From Paramecium tetraurelia (lineage: Eukaryota > Ciliophora > Oligohymenophorea > Peniculida > Parameciidae), in assembly GCF_000165425.1 (NCBI RefSeq), contig NW_001799042.1, forward strand, positions 1 through 64,000: DNA of 64,000 nucleotides. The letters are read 5' to 3'. Under the pieces are notes generated by a model. The model worked only from the letters and a program-made list of their open reading frames with translations. It did no database searches and was not told where the DNA came from. Position 1 is the first letter of the stretch, and every line of letters begins with the position of its first letter. Both the position numbers and the translations under genes were made by a program. Of this stretch, positions 45,464 through 58,409 are shown piece by piece.

Positions 45464-46216
45464 ATGAATCATATACCTATTCATTAACGTGCCCAACATT
45501 TAATGAAGGAAAAGCAACTGAAAATAGCAGAATACAAACGGTTGAAGGAGATGAATGAAGAATAGGAATGCAGCAAATATTCATTTCGGCCAAATATTAA
45601 TAAGGATAGAGAACATAGAACGGTAGATCAATTTTTAGAAGAGGTTGATTATTGGATTGAAAGAAAGAATGAATAACTCCATTTAATGCAAAAGGAAAAG
45701 TAGTAGGAAGAACTGAAAGGTTTGACATTCAAACCAAAAATTAATAAGAAATCTCAACGAATAATTTCTGATTAGAATTCATCTCTACTTCAAAGATGTT
45801 AAAAGAGCCAAATTAATAAACAGATTAATAGTGAGCATCATTTGATTGAAGAATTGAAAAAGACTCCCTTCTGTCCTTAATTAAATGCAAATTCAATTAA
45901 ATTAGCATCTCAAAGCAAAACACCTGAACGATCCATCTCTCCAAATTTGAAATAGCAGTACACTCCCAGAATTATAGGAAAATCAACATCAAGAACACCA
46001 CATAAGACTGAATAAAGAGTATCAACTTAGGCAGCTACACCTCTCAGATAGAACTAAAAAGTTTCATATCATAAGCAAACGAATTCAATGGCAAGCACAA
46101 CAGTTAATTCTAACAATAATAGCAAGAAAGCAGTATTGCCATTATAAAATGTGACAAATCATATGAAATTTATAGTAGATTTAGTTAATAAGACTCCTCC
46201 TAAAGGATTGTTTTGA
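45464..46216 (+). CDS. Basic protein with FxPxIN repeats, possible cytoskeletal role
   Basis: One intronless frame of 250 residues. Contains two related motifs: FRPNINKDRE (about residue 40) and TFKPKINKKSQ (about residue 85), separated by a charged helix (FLEEVDYWIERKN). F-x-P-x-IN motifs of this kind are common in ciliate and flagellate axonemal and cytoskeletal proteins; I infer such a role. The C-terminal half is low in complexity, Ser/Thr/Pro-rich (SKTPERSISP, KSTSRTPHKT), with likely phosphorylation sites. Confidence 0.55.
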
Positions 46217-47300
46217 AAAATACTATATATATTATATAAGATTATTGCAAAGATATATGAATTTGAAAATGTATATATCAAAATACTTTTTTTTTAATTT
46301 TATAATCCCCTTCCAGAAAATGGTTGTTGTCTACAATTTATATTCATAATTGTATAAACAACTGATTGGACTGCAAAATGGAAAACGGTTTACATAAGCA
46401 AGTTTTCTATTCTCTTCAACAATTCTATAAATGTTTAGAATGAAAGTATTATTTATCAATTATAATATTGTAGTATTAATATTGAATAGAAATATTCCTA
46501 ATAAAGCATTAATTTATGAGAAAATAAAAATAAATTCAACAAAAATAACAAATCAAATTTGAACTTTGGGAATAATTCTCATTTAATCTCTTTGAATTTC
46601 TATTTGAACTCTTTATAATGATTTCTTTAATTATGAAAAGCAGGACCTCTGGCTGTATTTTATTGGTACAAAATTTTACTTATTTAAGGTAAAGTTCTAT
46701 ATATTATTTTGGTTTGAATTCTACATTATATACTAAATTAGATTACCATTTCCTTTTTATTTGACTAGACTAACTGTAAAGGTTTTCCATATTTACTTAT
46801 ACAATATTACATTTTAGTAATTGTTATGAAAACTTAGATTACATTAAGAACTTTACTAAAACTATACTCTAGTTATGATATAGGAGATTATAAAGTTATT
46901 TTATACAACTTAAACAATTTTGCCCAATCAAATTATGAAAAGGATAATGACTTTCTTTTATCATAACATATTATGTTACTTTTTGCAACAAAACTTTAAT
47001 CCTTCGTTAAANNNNNNNNNNNNNNNNNNNNNNNNNNNNNNNNNNNNNNNNNNNNNNNNNNNNNNNNNNNNNNNNNNNNNNNNNNNNNNNNNNNNNNNNN
47101 NNNNNNNNNNNNNNNNNNNNNNNNNNNNNNNNNNNNNNNNNNNNNNNNNNNNNNNNNNNNNTTGTAAAGTCTCTTTTGTTATGATAATAAAATATAATTC
47201 ATAGAATTGGGATTATAATAAACCTATTTGTTAGCTTATATTAATTGTAATTCACTCATTTAATATCAAACTTTTCATAATAAAATTTTAAATACTGAAA
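46217..47300. other. Intergenic stretch including an assembly gap
   Basis: AT-rich, no gene seen. Positions 47012-47161 are 150 undetermined bases. Any gene lying partly in the gap cannot be judged. Confidence 0.5.
47012..47161. other. Assembly gap of 150 N
   Basis: Run of exactly 150 N, a fixed-size or estimated scaffolding gap; the true size is unknown. Confidence 0.98.
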
Positions 47301-47927
47301 ATGAGAACTAAGACTATATAAAAGTTCATTTTAATATTATTTGAAATCTTGGAAGTAGTATCTTTTATTAGATAAGAATAATGAACATAAAAATTATATT
47401 CGGTGGTCTCCTGATGGTGAAAGTTTTATAATTCCTAAACGTAAATTGTTTTAACAAAAAGTAATGGTGAATGCATTTAATACTAATAACATCTAGTCAT
47501 TTTTAAGATAACTCAGCTTTTATAAATTTAAAATGGAAAAGAATAAACAAAATCAAAAGCAGTATTGTCATCCACATTTCTAGAGGGGACGAAGGTAAAA
47601 TCATTGAATTATTGAGTGATTTACAGGGATCTTTTGAGTAAAATACAAAGAATGAAAAATGATAAATTAAACGAGGACAGTACAGATTAAGCATCAAATC
47701 TGGAGTATATAAAACTTTAGAATGAACAATTATAAAGTTAATTAGAGAAGCTGAAACTAAACCAGCAATATATATTGAAACAATTAATAATACAGGCGAA
47801 GATTTAGGCGACATTGGCGAGTCGGGTTGAGAGAATCGCTTAAGTAAATAATCCATTTTTAGCCTCTTTTAGGAAATGGCAATTATTTATGGAGAAGAGC
47901 GTTAATTAGAATTTGCGAAACCGATGA
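47301..47927 (+). CDS. HSF-type transcription factor
   Basis: Three exons, introns 47355-47376 (22 nt) and 47595-47626 (32 nt), giving 190 residues. The DNA-binding domain is recognisable: FEILE, IRWSPDGESFIIP, NTNNIQSFLRQLSFYKF and HPHFQRGR, which is the order of heat shock factor domains. A coiled coil follows (LQNEQLQSQLEKLKL), matching the trimerisation region. The helix that reads DNA is divergent in detail but keeps SFxRQLxxYxF. Likely a stress or developmental regulator. It ends 225 bp from a second HSF-type gene on the other strand. Confidence 0.75.
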
Positions 47928-48152
47928 GATTGTTTTTCAAATTAATCTAAGGATATAGAGTAGATTAATTAGAAAGAATTATTGGCTTTCTGATTTTTGA
48001 GATGGATGTTCCCACTCCTATTTAAGAAAATTACTCTCCAATTTAGTTCCCTTATTGCTGAAATTTTGAAATTCCCATTGATTATAAGTAGTAGTGACAT
48101 TTCAAATATCGATTATAGACTTTAACTTAGCCATTTATAATTTTCCAACCAA

Positions 48153-48864
48153 TCACATAAATGGAAATATCATTGGAGAAAATGAAGGAGTTTAGGGTCC
48201 TCCAATGTCTTTCAATTCTCGAATTATGTTAGACGCTATTTCAAAATGAAAGCCTTTAAATATTTGAAACATCGATGTGAAATACAATACAAGCCTTCTT
48301 TCCTATTCTCTTTCTAAATTGTATTTCTTTTGCTCATCACAAATCTTTTTGATGTTCTTACAAATGTAAGTCTGTATTATGGAATGAATTCGAATTTATT
48401 TTAGTATAGAATTTTATTGGCTTTACAACGTTTCCAATTCCTCCTTTAATTATTTCATTTCTTCTCTCATAATAATGATGGAATCCTTCTCTTTATCCAA
48501 ATGGGCGATGCTCTGTCTCCGTTTTCTCTCCACCTTGGAAAGCGATGATCTTTTAAATTCAGAGATATGGAATACTTATTTCCTTTGATAAACCACTTAT
48601 GCGAAAACTACTTTTAGTTCATTTCTAAACTTCTCATCTTAAACCCATACGAATTCAGTTATCGATAGAGAGACTTAATTTGTGTTGAATAAAAGTATTC
48701 AGGCATAATCGAATTCTAAAATTCTTCGGGATCAACAATTATAAAAGCCCGTCCATCGACTGTCCATCTCACACAATCAAATTTGTCTGACTATCATTTA
48801 GCTGTTTGAAAGTTACCTGCAAAATTTCATACAAATTTTTAATTAATATTTTAGGTTTCCCCAT
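48153..48864 (-). CDS. HSF-type transcription factor
   Basis: Three exons, introns 48791-48816 and 48550-48575 (26 nt each), giving 219 residues. The domain reads LYEILQ, VRWTVDGRAFIIVDP, QIKSLYRQLNSYGFKM and HKWFIKGN, matching HSF DNA-binding domains (RQLNSYGFKM is close to the canonical recognition helix). A coiled coil (KEKDSIIIMREEMKQLKEELETL) follows for trimerisation. The N-terminus is short. Convergent, tail to tail, with the other HSF-type gene; sequence identity is moderate, so any duplication is old. Confidence 0.8.
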
Positions 48865-49501
48865 TCGATTGAATTTGAAAATGTACTTTAAATAATTAAT
48901 TAATGTAATAATTAACTTGAATCAAGATTTTAAGAATATTATTAATTTAATTAGACTTATTTTATATTGCATAAAAGATTATATAAAATTGAAATTATAA
49001 ATAAGTTTAACATAAATAAAATAGTATTAACGTATACACAAAGAATCCTTAGGATTTGCTTATTGACCAATCCTTACATCATCAATTCGTAAAGAATAGT
49101 TCTAACTATTTTAAATAAAATTTTATGATGAAAATACAATTAATTTATAAGTCTTGTTATATAGAATGAAATAAAAATGAATATCATTTAGATAGTTTGT
49201 TTAAGTTATGTTAATTAACTTGTAAAGCATGTGTGAGTAGCGGAAATGGTAAATTAAAATAAATAGAGGGAACTATAACGATATTCTTATATACAATTTT
49301 CAAGGTTAGAGATTATTATGACATAGAATGTAGAATTAAATGATGTTTGTTGAACTTAGTGGTTAGAGCATTTGGCTTGTAAGCCTGGGATGGGTGTTCA
49401 ATTCCTCCAATTGTCTATTTCTTATTGACTACAGATATTAGAGGGGGTAAATTGGAAGATAGAATACAGATTTGTTAATCTTATAAAATATATTAATAAA
49501 T
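48865..49501. other. Intergenic spacer with a tRNA relic
   Basis: AT-rich spacer between the HSF gene and the AGC kinase gene; holds a tRNA-like relic near 49345-49415 (separate entry). No protein gene seen. Confidence 0.5.
49345..49415 (+). pseudogene. tRNA-Thr(TGT)-like relic
   Basis: The stretch has a tRNA-like A box (TTAGTGGTTAGAG), an anticodon-like GGCTTGTAAGCC and a T-loop-like TTCAATTCC, but the acceptor arms do not pair and the anticodon loop is six bases. The best reading of the anticodon is TGT (threonine). Most likely a decayed tRNA gene or SINE-like fragment. Confidence 0.5.
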
Positions 49502-51246
<1,745 letters not shown>

Positions 51247-51271
51247 TTATTTATTTTTATCAAGGTAATTA

Positions 51272-52436
51272 TCATAATTTAGCCTATAATAATTAATTAT
51301 CATATATTTGAATGATCGTCTTTCCTTTGTTCTTCCCTAAAAATACATTCTACAGTCCAATTATGAATTATTCTATTCCTAAAAGTATTTCCTCTTGATG
51401 CTTTATGGATCCTTCGTTGACCATTTCAACCATCTCAGCAAATCCATCATACATCTTCTGTTTTTCATTCAAAAACATTATTCCTTCAAATTTGATTGAA
51501 TTTTCAATAGCCTTAGCCAAATTCTTTAAACCGCATCTTTACTTCCATGAATTATATGTAGATGTGGCTCCACATAACAATACATACCCTCTCTTATTTA
51601 TGACAGGGATCACCGCATCCAAGATTTCCTCTCCTGCATTATCATAATAAACATCTATTCCCTCGGATGCATGAGACTTTAATAATTGTGTTAATTAACT
51701 AATTAATGTTATTAATAATATTTACTTCACATTTATTTCCTCATTTTGCTTACATTTATTATATGTAACACATTCATCAACTCCAAGTTCCTTTAGGAAT
51801 TCAACTTTTTCCTCACTACTCACAATTCCCACAACTCTATATCCCATTCTCTTTGCTATTTGGCAAACAACTGATCCTGTTGATCCAGCAGCAGAAGAGA
51901 CACACAATGTCTTAGGACTTTCTTGAGTCGGTCGATTTGACTCTGGTATTTATTTCATGGCATTCAAAGCAGTCAAACCTGTCACACCATAACTAATATG
52001 TAATTCAAATACTAATACATAGACAATGTCAGAGGAATTATTGGATCACCTATCTCTACAAAAGATGGCACCTTAAATAGTTTATTGACCTTTCTCACAC
52101 AGTACTAAGCACATTCCAATACTCCAAAGACTAATTGGCCTAAAGAATACTTCAAAAATTTAAATTACCAGGATTCCAACTCTTAGCATTACTCTCAATA
52201 CATTGACCTACTCCAAAGGCAGGCATTACTTAACCAATTTGGACTGAATCTATGTATGTTTTAGCACCTGATAGCCAAACTCTCATGACAGGGTCTACAC
52301 CAATGAAAAGTACACGAATGAGGATTTCTCCTTTGTCCAATTGAGGTGTAGGCTACTATTGTATTTCAAAGAAATTCATGTTTTAAGGGAAAGACTCATC
52401 TGGTCTTCTTTAGAGAAGCAACACTTTATTATTCAT
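51272..52436 (-). CDS. Medium-chain dehydrogenase/reductase, prostaglandin-reductase-like
   Basis: Four exons, introns 52140-52168, 51993-52018 and 51699-51725, giving 360 residues. N-terminal GroES-like domain (VLFIGVDPVMRVW, then MPAFGVGQCIES), followed by the Rossmann NADPH motif SSAAGSTGSVVCQIAKRMG, and the substrate-side GIDVYYDNAGEEILDAV. This order fits the zinc-independent leukotriene B4 12-hydroxydehydrogenase/prostaglandin reductase 1 group, which reduces alpha,beta-unsaturated ketones with NADPH. No zinc ligands seen. Cytosolic. Its stop lies 25 bp from the AGC kinase stop. Confidence 0.85.
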
Positions 52437-52838
52437 ATATTTAAAGTTTTTAATGTATCATTTGATTAATAATATTATCAACATTTATACCCTTACATTA
52501 TTAATTTAATTATCATATTTATTAATATTAATTAATATTTACCAAAATTAATCAGAAAATGATTCACTATAATAACTTTGATAAACAATTTATGTTAATT
52601 TAAATATAAATACTGTTTTTCTTACTATAATAACAATTTTTCAATTATTTATGAGAAGAATAATAAATATATTTCTAAGTAATTAAATGTTGTTTAAATT
52701 AATTGAAATAAATATGATTGTATTTTGGCGGAAAATATTTGTTGTCCATTTGTTTAAAACAATTATGTAAGTACTCGTCTTACTTTATAAGTTATCTATT
52801 TGCTATTGAATAAATGAAAAGTAATGATAGTGATTCAA
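52437..52838. other. AT-rich intergenic stretch
   Basis: Very AT-rich; presumably the promoter of the reductase gene. No gene seen. Confidence 0.5.
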
Positions 52839-53236
52839 TCATTGTTTTGCTATTATTACTTCAATTTTAGAATAATTTTGTACATTCTTTTTGCTCCTCT
52901 TTGATACATAGTAACCTAAACGCCAATTATAAAAATCTTCATCAAAGTTTAAGATGTTAACTTGGCTGCATAATTGCTGAATGTATTATCTTTAGAAAGA
53001 TTTTAATTTTATTGGATCCAAAAAAATATATTTATCCTCAGATAGTTTTTAATAGATGTTACTCACTGTTCATTACAAACTACTGATCTACAAAATTGAT
53101 ATTATTGATATCATTTCCTTTTACTTATCAATGTTTGATTAATCCATCTAAATGATTTTAAAATTATATTTATTGGGGTAGAAGCAGAGCATTTTTTATG
53201 AATTAAATTCTGTAATAGATCATCCCTCATAAACAT
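52839..53236 (-). CDS. Hypothetical protein, exon joins unresolved
   Basis: Protein-like minus-strand frames: an N-terminal part starting MFMRDDLLQNLIHKKCS and a C-terminal part with IFLDPIKLKSFQRQY and NFDEDFYNWRLGYYVS, ending in TGA at 52839-52841. At least one intron lies between, near 53050-53110, but several donor/acceptor pairs (18, 30 or 37 nt) give different joins and none is clearly best. The frame is open upstream of the ATG as well, so the start may be further up. No family recognised. Confidence 0.4.
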
Positions 53237-53325
53237 TAAATCTAGACTTTTTTCAAAATTCAAAACAGTTATCTTTACCTTGAATGCACATTATTATTTT
53301 TAAGAAATAATTTAGATTTAGAAGC

Positions 53326-53859
53326 ATGAGAAAACAAACAAATGAAAAAAGTGATGTTTTGGAAACCAATAATTCAACGGATTCAAATGTTTCAAGCTAA
53401 AAATGCTAAATTTCAAAAAATAGTTTAAGCTATTAATGCTAGATTGTAAACAATATCGTTGCTTAATAAGTCCAATGCTCTAGATGCTAAAAACCCTTAG
53501 TAAATAATGATCATTTATTGTAATATTGTAGTCAAAAATAATGTATAGTTAAATTTCACTAATAATGTTTCTTCAAAGAATTGAATGATCAAAACACTAA
53601 AAAGTAGGTATTTTTATATAAATGTAAATGTGGAACTAAAATACCTTCTACAATAATACGGAAATGTGGAGCGCCAAACTTTATGGAGTTTTTATCTTCA
53701 ATTCATCGCAGATAGCTAGACCTTCTTATGACTTAATCAAATTTGCGGAAAAATCATGAAATAGTATCCTTTTATATGCAGAATAAATTGAAAGAACATG
53801 AATTAGATTTCTTTATACAAGAAAAAGATAAGCTGACATACGATGAGACCCCATAATGA
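53326..53859 (+). CDS. Small protein with a RING/PHD-like cysteine-rich zinc finger
   Basis: One intronless frame of 177 residues. N-terminus is Ser/Asn-rich. Residues about 51-115 carry paired cysteines and a histidine: CSRCQKPL, HLLQYCSQKQCIVKFHQQC, YKCKCGTKIP and KCG, in a cross-brace-like order of C-x2-C, C, C, H-x2-C, C-x-C and C that resembles RING or PHD fingers, though spacing is unusual. The C-terminal third is a charged helix. May be an E3 ligase or chromatin reader; not decided. Confidence 0.6.
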
Positions 53860-54556
53860 AATGAAATTTATAGTTTTATTATTTATAATCAAACTATTAG
53901 AATTTACATCACAGTTAGATTATGAGTGCACTCATAGTCACTGTTGATTTAAGCATTGAAGAAAAATATCCATAATAATAAATTATTTATTCTGAACTAC
54001 ATTATATCTTATCTACGATAAAAATATTTCATTTTTTATTACGTTTGTAATAAATTGTATTAAGGCTAAAGCTCTGAAATTTGTTTTTACAATATCGCTA
54101 TCATTAACAAAGCTTGTTAATCAATATTCTGCTCTTGTACATAGTTTTATTAGGAAAATTCTTAAATCCTAGGTAGAATTACAAACTTCACCTGCATTAG
54201 TATTGTTGCCTTGTAATCAAAAGCATGATCTTCTTTATCATTTAATATAGAAAAAATGTTATAAATTCAAATTCAGCATCTGATTAAAATTAGATTAATT
54301 TGGAAAATTGATTATCTTACTTTACAACAATATAAATCTTAAATTAGTATTTTAATATTGTTAAGGATTATTGTACTTTAGAATTCGATATAATGAGATT
54401 ACTTGCTTAATAGAGATATTTTAAATGAACAAATGTAATAAATGCAGAAAATTTATATTTAGCTTTTATAATTTAATTAAACCTTAAGGAATAAAAGTAA
54501 ATATCACTTAATTTGTAAGGTATTTATAGTTGAGAACGGAGAGACTTATTAACGTT
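53860..54556. other. AT-rich intergenic stretch
   Basis: No gene seen between the zinc-finger gene and the tRNA-Arg; short frames only. Confidence 0.5.
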
Positions 54557-54629
54557 GCCCATGTGGCGCAATTGGTAGCGCGACAGCCTTCTAAGCTGTA
54601 GGCTGCAGGTTCAATCCCTGCCATGGGTG
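54557..54629 (+). tRNA. trnR(UCU): tRNA-Arg(TCT)
   Basis: Complete cloverleaf: acceptor GCCCATG with CATGGGT, D arm GCGC/GCGC, anticodon stem ACAGC/GCTGT with loop CTTCTAA (anticodon TCT reading AGA), and T arm GCAGG/CCTGC with loop TTCAATC. A T-run follows. AGA is the main Arg codon in Paramecium, in keeping with this anticodon. Confidence 0.93.
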
Positions 54630-54633
54630 ATTC

Positions 54634-54639
54634 TTTTTT
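54634..54639 (+). terminator. RNA polymerase III T-run after tRNA-Arg
   Basis: Six T residues just after the tRNA-Arg gene, a standard polymerase III stop. Confidence 0.6.
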
Positions 54640-54688
54640 ATTTTTTTATTCCCTAAATATATTAATTAAATATATATTATAAACACTA

Positions 54689-55678
54689 ATGAGTGCTGTG
54701 CCTTATGAAAAGATTTGCGAATTAGCAAGTCCTCTTTATTTTCCTTTGGAGATTGATGGTGCTATTTATATGGTTTCGCAGAATGGCGACATTTTAAAAT
54801 TTAAGGATGGGTAATTCAAGGTAAGTTACATGAGATGAACGTAGGCTGAGTTTCATATATCAGGATAGCCTTATTCAATAGTAATTGATAAATTGAATAA
54901 ATTTATATATGTTGCAGATATGGCTCATCAAGCAATTTTAAAGAGATATATAGATGAGAACAGCTAAGAACAAATTACAGAATTTTTGAAAGATTATGAA
55001 GGGTAGCCACTTTTGGGGCCTAATTCATTGTTATTGTCCACCTAAAATAGTATAATTAAACGTAATTAGATTTACTATTCTTTACTGATTCTGGACCATT
55101 TGGTGAAACTTCAATAGAGAATTGCAAAGGATCTCTTTTTGCTATAGATATGGATGCTCAAATAGTTAAACCCTTGGCATTGTAGTGTTTATCTTATCCA
55201 AGTGGTATATGCTTAAGCAATAATCAAAAATTATTATTCCTGTGTGAAACAGGGAAGAACAGAGTGTTGCGCTTTGTTCAAACAGAGGCAGGAATATTTT
55301 ACTATAGGTATGGAATAATTAGTAATTGAAATAGCACATACATACAATTTAATGGTAGATTTGGTCCAATAGCCTGTGCAGTATCCCAATCAGAACATCT
55401 ATATGTTGCTAGATTTGAATTTGGACATGTATCAGAGGAGGGCTAGATAAGTATATTCAATTCAAATGGAGTGAATGTTGAGAATGTTTCTATTCCGCAA
55501 TGCCCTGAGATATCAGGATTAACATTTTCAAGGTATGTATATCAATTTATTGTGAAGCTAAAAATCGAATATTCTTTATGTAACAGAGAATTCATCAACG
55601 CCAAGTTGTTTGCGTATTTTAATTAATATCGAAGAGAAGGATGATGTAAAGAAAAAGGATAAGGATAAATTTAAATGA
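54689..55678 (+). CDS. SMP-30/strictosidine-synthase-like beta-propeller protein
   Basis: Five exons, introns 54821-54844, 55050-55069, 55308-55334 and 55533-55557, giving 297 residues. Repeated blade-like segments: IYMVSQNGDILKF, YSIVIDKLNKFIYVAD, LLFFTDSGPFGE, LSYPSGICLSNNQKLLFLCETG and KNRVLRF. The YPSGICLS plus ETGKNRVLRF pair is typical of strictosidine-synthase-like/SMP-30-type six-bladed propellers, a class that includes lactonases and paraoxonase relatives. No signal peptide, so probably cytosolic, unlike the plant enzymes. Substrate unknown. Its stop lies 23 bp from the convergent TIM50-like stop. Confidence 0.7.
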
Positions 55679-55701
55679 TTGGTTTATTAGAAATCATATT
55701 A

Positions 55702-56526
55702 TCACTCAATAAATTTAGTTTCTCTAAGTGTTTCTTCAACTTTATAGATTTTCTTCAAGTAGTCTCTCACATCATTTTCCTACTTCAATCTCTCAAGTAT
55801 GTTCATCAATCTTTATAAGTCATCTTTCGTATCTGTGTTATCTGCCAAAAACATTCTAACAGGAATTGCTATCATATATCAAACAAAGAGAATACAATTA
55901 TCTCCTGTAGTCCAGAAGCTTAATGGTTTGGAATCAACATAGACTACTTTCTTTCTATCTCTGCCTAGAAGGTCGAGATCTTTAAAATAATCTTCTAAAT
56001 CATCTTCCTCAACTAGATTGCATTATTCCTGACAGAAGATGTGATCTTTAGGAAATTATGGACACAGTTTTTCTAAGACTCTCTCAACATAAATCCTTTA
56101 ACCCCTAGACCAAATAACTGGTTCAGTGTGATTGAGGAAGTACTCTAAAAATTCATCCAACTATTCTCTCTTATACACATGAACAAAATTATCGAATTCT
56201 GGCAGATCAATGTAAAAATCATATTGTCTCAAGGGTGCATTCATGAACATATCTTTTGGGTCTGGAACAAATGAATATACCAAGACTTCGTCTAATTCCA
56301 TAACAACAGTTAATTTATCAGAGTATTATTTCTTTTTGATAGGCAAGAGTTTAGGTTTATTTTAATTTTCCTCTTTCACTTTATTAAATGCTGGTTGTAG
56401 TTGTTTCCAAGTGGCAGGATCATAGGCTGAATCATCGACCTTTTCCTCCTTTTTATTGAACCATCCAAATAAGCCATAGGATTATTTATGATTTATTTAG
56501 CGAAGACTTCTTAAAATTTTAATCAT
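55702..56526 (-). CDS. TIM50-like mitochondrial FCP1-homology protein
   Basis: Two exons, intron 55869-55895 (27 nt), giving 265 residues. A basic N-terminus (MIKILRSLRQINHK) fits a mitochondrial presequence. Residues about 80-210 match the FCP1/NIF phosphatase-like domain: VVMELDEVLVYS, PEFDNFVHVYKRE, PVIWSRGQRIYVERVL, and KKVVYVDSKP. The phosphatase motif DxDxT reads ELDEV, so the nucleophilic first Asp is Glu and the Thr is Val; TIM50 proteins of the inner-membrane TIM23 import complex have likewise lost catalysis. No clear membrane helix after the presequence, unlike typical TIM50. It starts 16 bp from the stop of the CEP70-like gene on the same strand. Confidence 0.7.
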
Positions 56527-56542
56527 ATTTAATATATAATAA

Positions 56543-57490
56543 TCAATTTACCAATTACTCCAATTTTGATAATATTTGTTATGGATGTTCCACTTTTACC
56601 ATTTTCATTATTTTAATGATGAGATCTGAATCATTGTAAGGATTTTATTTCATTTTTTCCACTAATTTCAAGATGTAGACCATACAAGCCTCATTTTTCA
56701 TATTTTCATCCAAGTCTAAGAGTCTTTTGGCTATTTTGATAAATTATTGAATATCTTGTAGTAGGAGAAAGACTTGATTGATTTTAAACATGAAATTGTC
56801 ATTGGTCTCAATCTTAAAGAGCGATTTGATTGCTTGGATATCATGATTCTGATGATTTTGTAGTTGTTTAATGGCATCTATGATCTATTGATCAGTAGAA
56901 TGCTTCAATTGAAGTGTTTATTCTAATTGATTTTTAAAGTACAAAAAGCAATCTACATATTTGGAATCGCATTTCCATTTCTGGATGATAGGGAATACTT
57001 GATCCAGATTGTAATGTTCTTCATGTTAATCATAAATGATTTCGCAAATTGATCTGCAAAACTATTCCAGATGAGAAACTCCCAGCATTACAGTCTTAAT
57101 CTTTTCAGCCGTCATTACTAATTGATCAACTGAATTGACTGAGAAGATTTCCATCAGTTTATTTAGTTCTTTGTCTTCATTTTCAAATGTTCCTGTCTTC
57201 ATATTTTTGTTAATGCTTTATATAAAATTAAAAGACTCTTGCAGTTCTGATTTAGTTTCTGAGTAGAGGAGTTTTAATTGATTGAGTTGATCAGTTAGAA
57301 ATGCATTATTTTCGACAAGTCTTTGATTTTCTTTTTTGATGCGATTCAATTCTTGTGTCAATAATGAATTTTCATTTGTCAATGTTTGGAATGTTGTGTT
57401 TTCTTTCATTTGGTATTCTTGATTCTATTTCTTCATTTGGTTAAATTCATTAAGAAATTTTGATAGCAATTCTGTGTTATCTGTTGACAT
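56543..57490 (-). CDS. CEP70-like centrosomal coiled-coil protein
   Basis: One intronless frame of 315 residues. Residues 1-105 are a coiled coil (ENSLLTQELNRIKKEN, LNQLKLLYSETKSEL). The later half (about residues 105-315) has FIQSINKNMKTG, MTAEKIKTVMLGVSHLE, VFPIIQKWKCDS, LFKIETNDNFMFKINQVFLLL and LLDLDENMKNEACMV, an order that recalls the C-terminal region of CEP70, a centrosomal protein binding gamma-tubulin and affecting microtubules and cilia. The match is by motif memory only and could be coincidental; otherwise it would be a coiled-coil protein of unknown role. It starts 112 bp from the stop of the RVxF protein gene. Confidence 0.5.
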
Positions 57491-57602
57491 TATTATTCAA
57501 ATTTAAATTTTAATTAATTTTTATTAATATTTCATGAGTTCATAGAAATATAATAGTATGGTTAAGGGTGATACAGACAGATACAATATAAAAAAGAAGG
57601 AA

Positions 57603-58400
57603 TCATCTCTTAAACTTGGTTTTCAATCTTTGATACTTGCTATTCTCTGAATTGGCTCTATTATCCTTCATTTTGCGTATTTATTGACTTGTAAATTCGA
57701 AGGAAACCCTTTTACTGCTCGATCTCACCATAGAACTATTAAGACTTTGAGTGCTGGGTCTGCTGCCTATCCTCAAGACTTCAAATGAGGTGGATTTGAG
57801 AATGCCCCTGGGAGTGGATGTAGAACTACCTCTTTGAGATTGTAATCCATCCTTATTCTAAATAATCCTCGACAATCTTTGGGGTTTAGGTAAGGGAAAA
57901 CTTGTAATTTCGCAATGATCATTCACAATCTATGTGACAAAAATTTATCGTTTAGCATTACGAGTCTATATCATATTAGTTGATAGTTATGTTTGACTTT
58001 TTCGATGATTTTAGTGAATTTACATACCTATGAATTATTCAATAGAATTCCTGTTCTGCCGTCTTTAACGTGAATCAGCCAAATGTACATTATCTTATTT
58101 AGTGAAATCTTCTGCATTAATGGTCTAGGATGGACTTTCGCTTTGTTGGAATCCATTTTGACTTGAAATGCCATTCGTGGACTTAAATGGAGATGATTGT
58201 GTGAATATTTCGTCTTTGGAGACCAATGATTCTTTAAATTTACACATCAATGTGTTTATCGCATTCATCCTGTTATGAACTGAAGAATCTTTTTCATTGC
58301 AGTCGATATGAAAATTGGGGGTGAGCGATTTGCATTCAATGAATTTGATGGCTTCGTCGGAATTAATTGAGTCTTCTTCTGTATCAAATTGTTAATTCAT
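57603..58400 (-). CDS. Low-complexity protein with a PP1-docking RVxF motif
   Basis: One intronless frame of 265 residues. Acidic N-terminus (MNQQFDTEEDSINSDEA), then a Ser/Thr/Gln-rich disordered middle, then a basic C-terminus. The segments RGILKSTSF and KRVSFEF near the end match the R-V-x-F pattern that docks the catalytic subunit of protein phosphatase 1, preceded by basic residues as preferred. I infer that it is a PP1 regulator or substrate-targeting subunit; this is based on the motif only. Its start codon lies 9 bp from that of the divergent MATE gene. Confidence 0.55.
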
Positions 58401-58409
58401 TTTTATAAA
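58401..58409. promoter_or_regulatory. 9-bp head-to-head intergenic region
   Basis: Only TTTTTATAAA-type sequence (9 bp) lies between the start codon of the RVxF protein gene (minus, ATG ending at 58400) and that of the MATE gene (plus, ATG at 58410). As at 24542-24551, leaders must be almost absent or overlap the neighbouring coding region. Confidence 0.6.
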
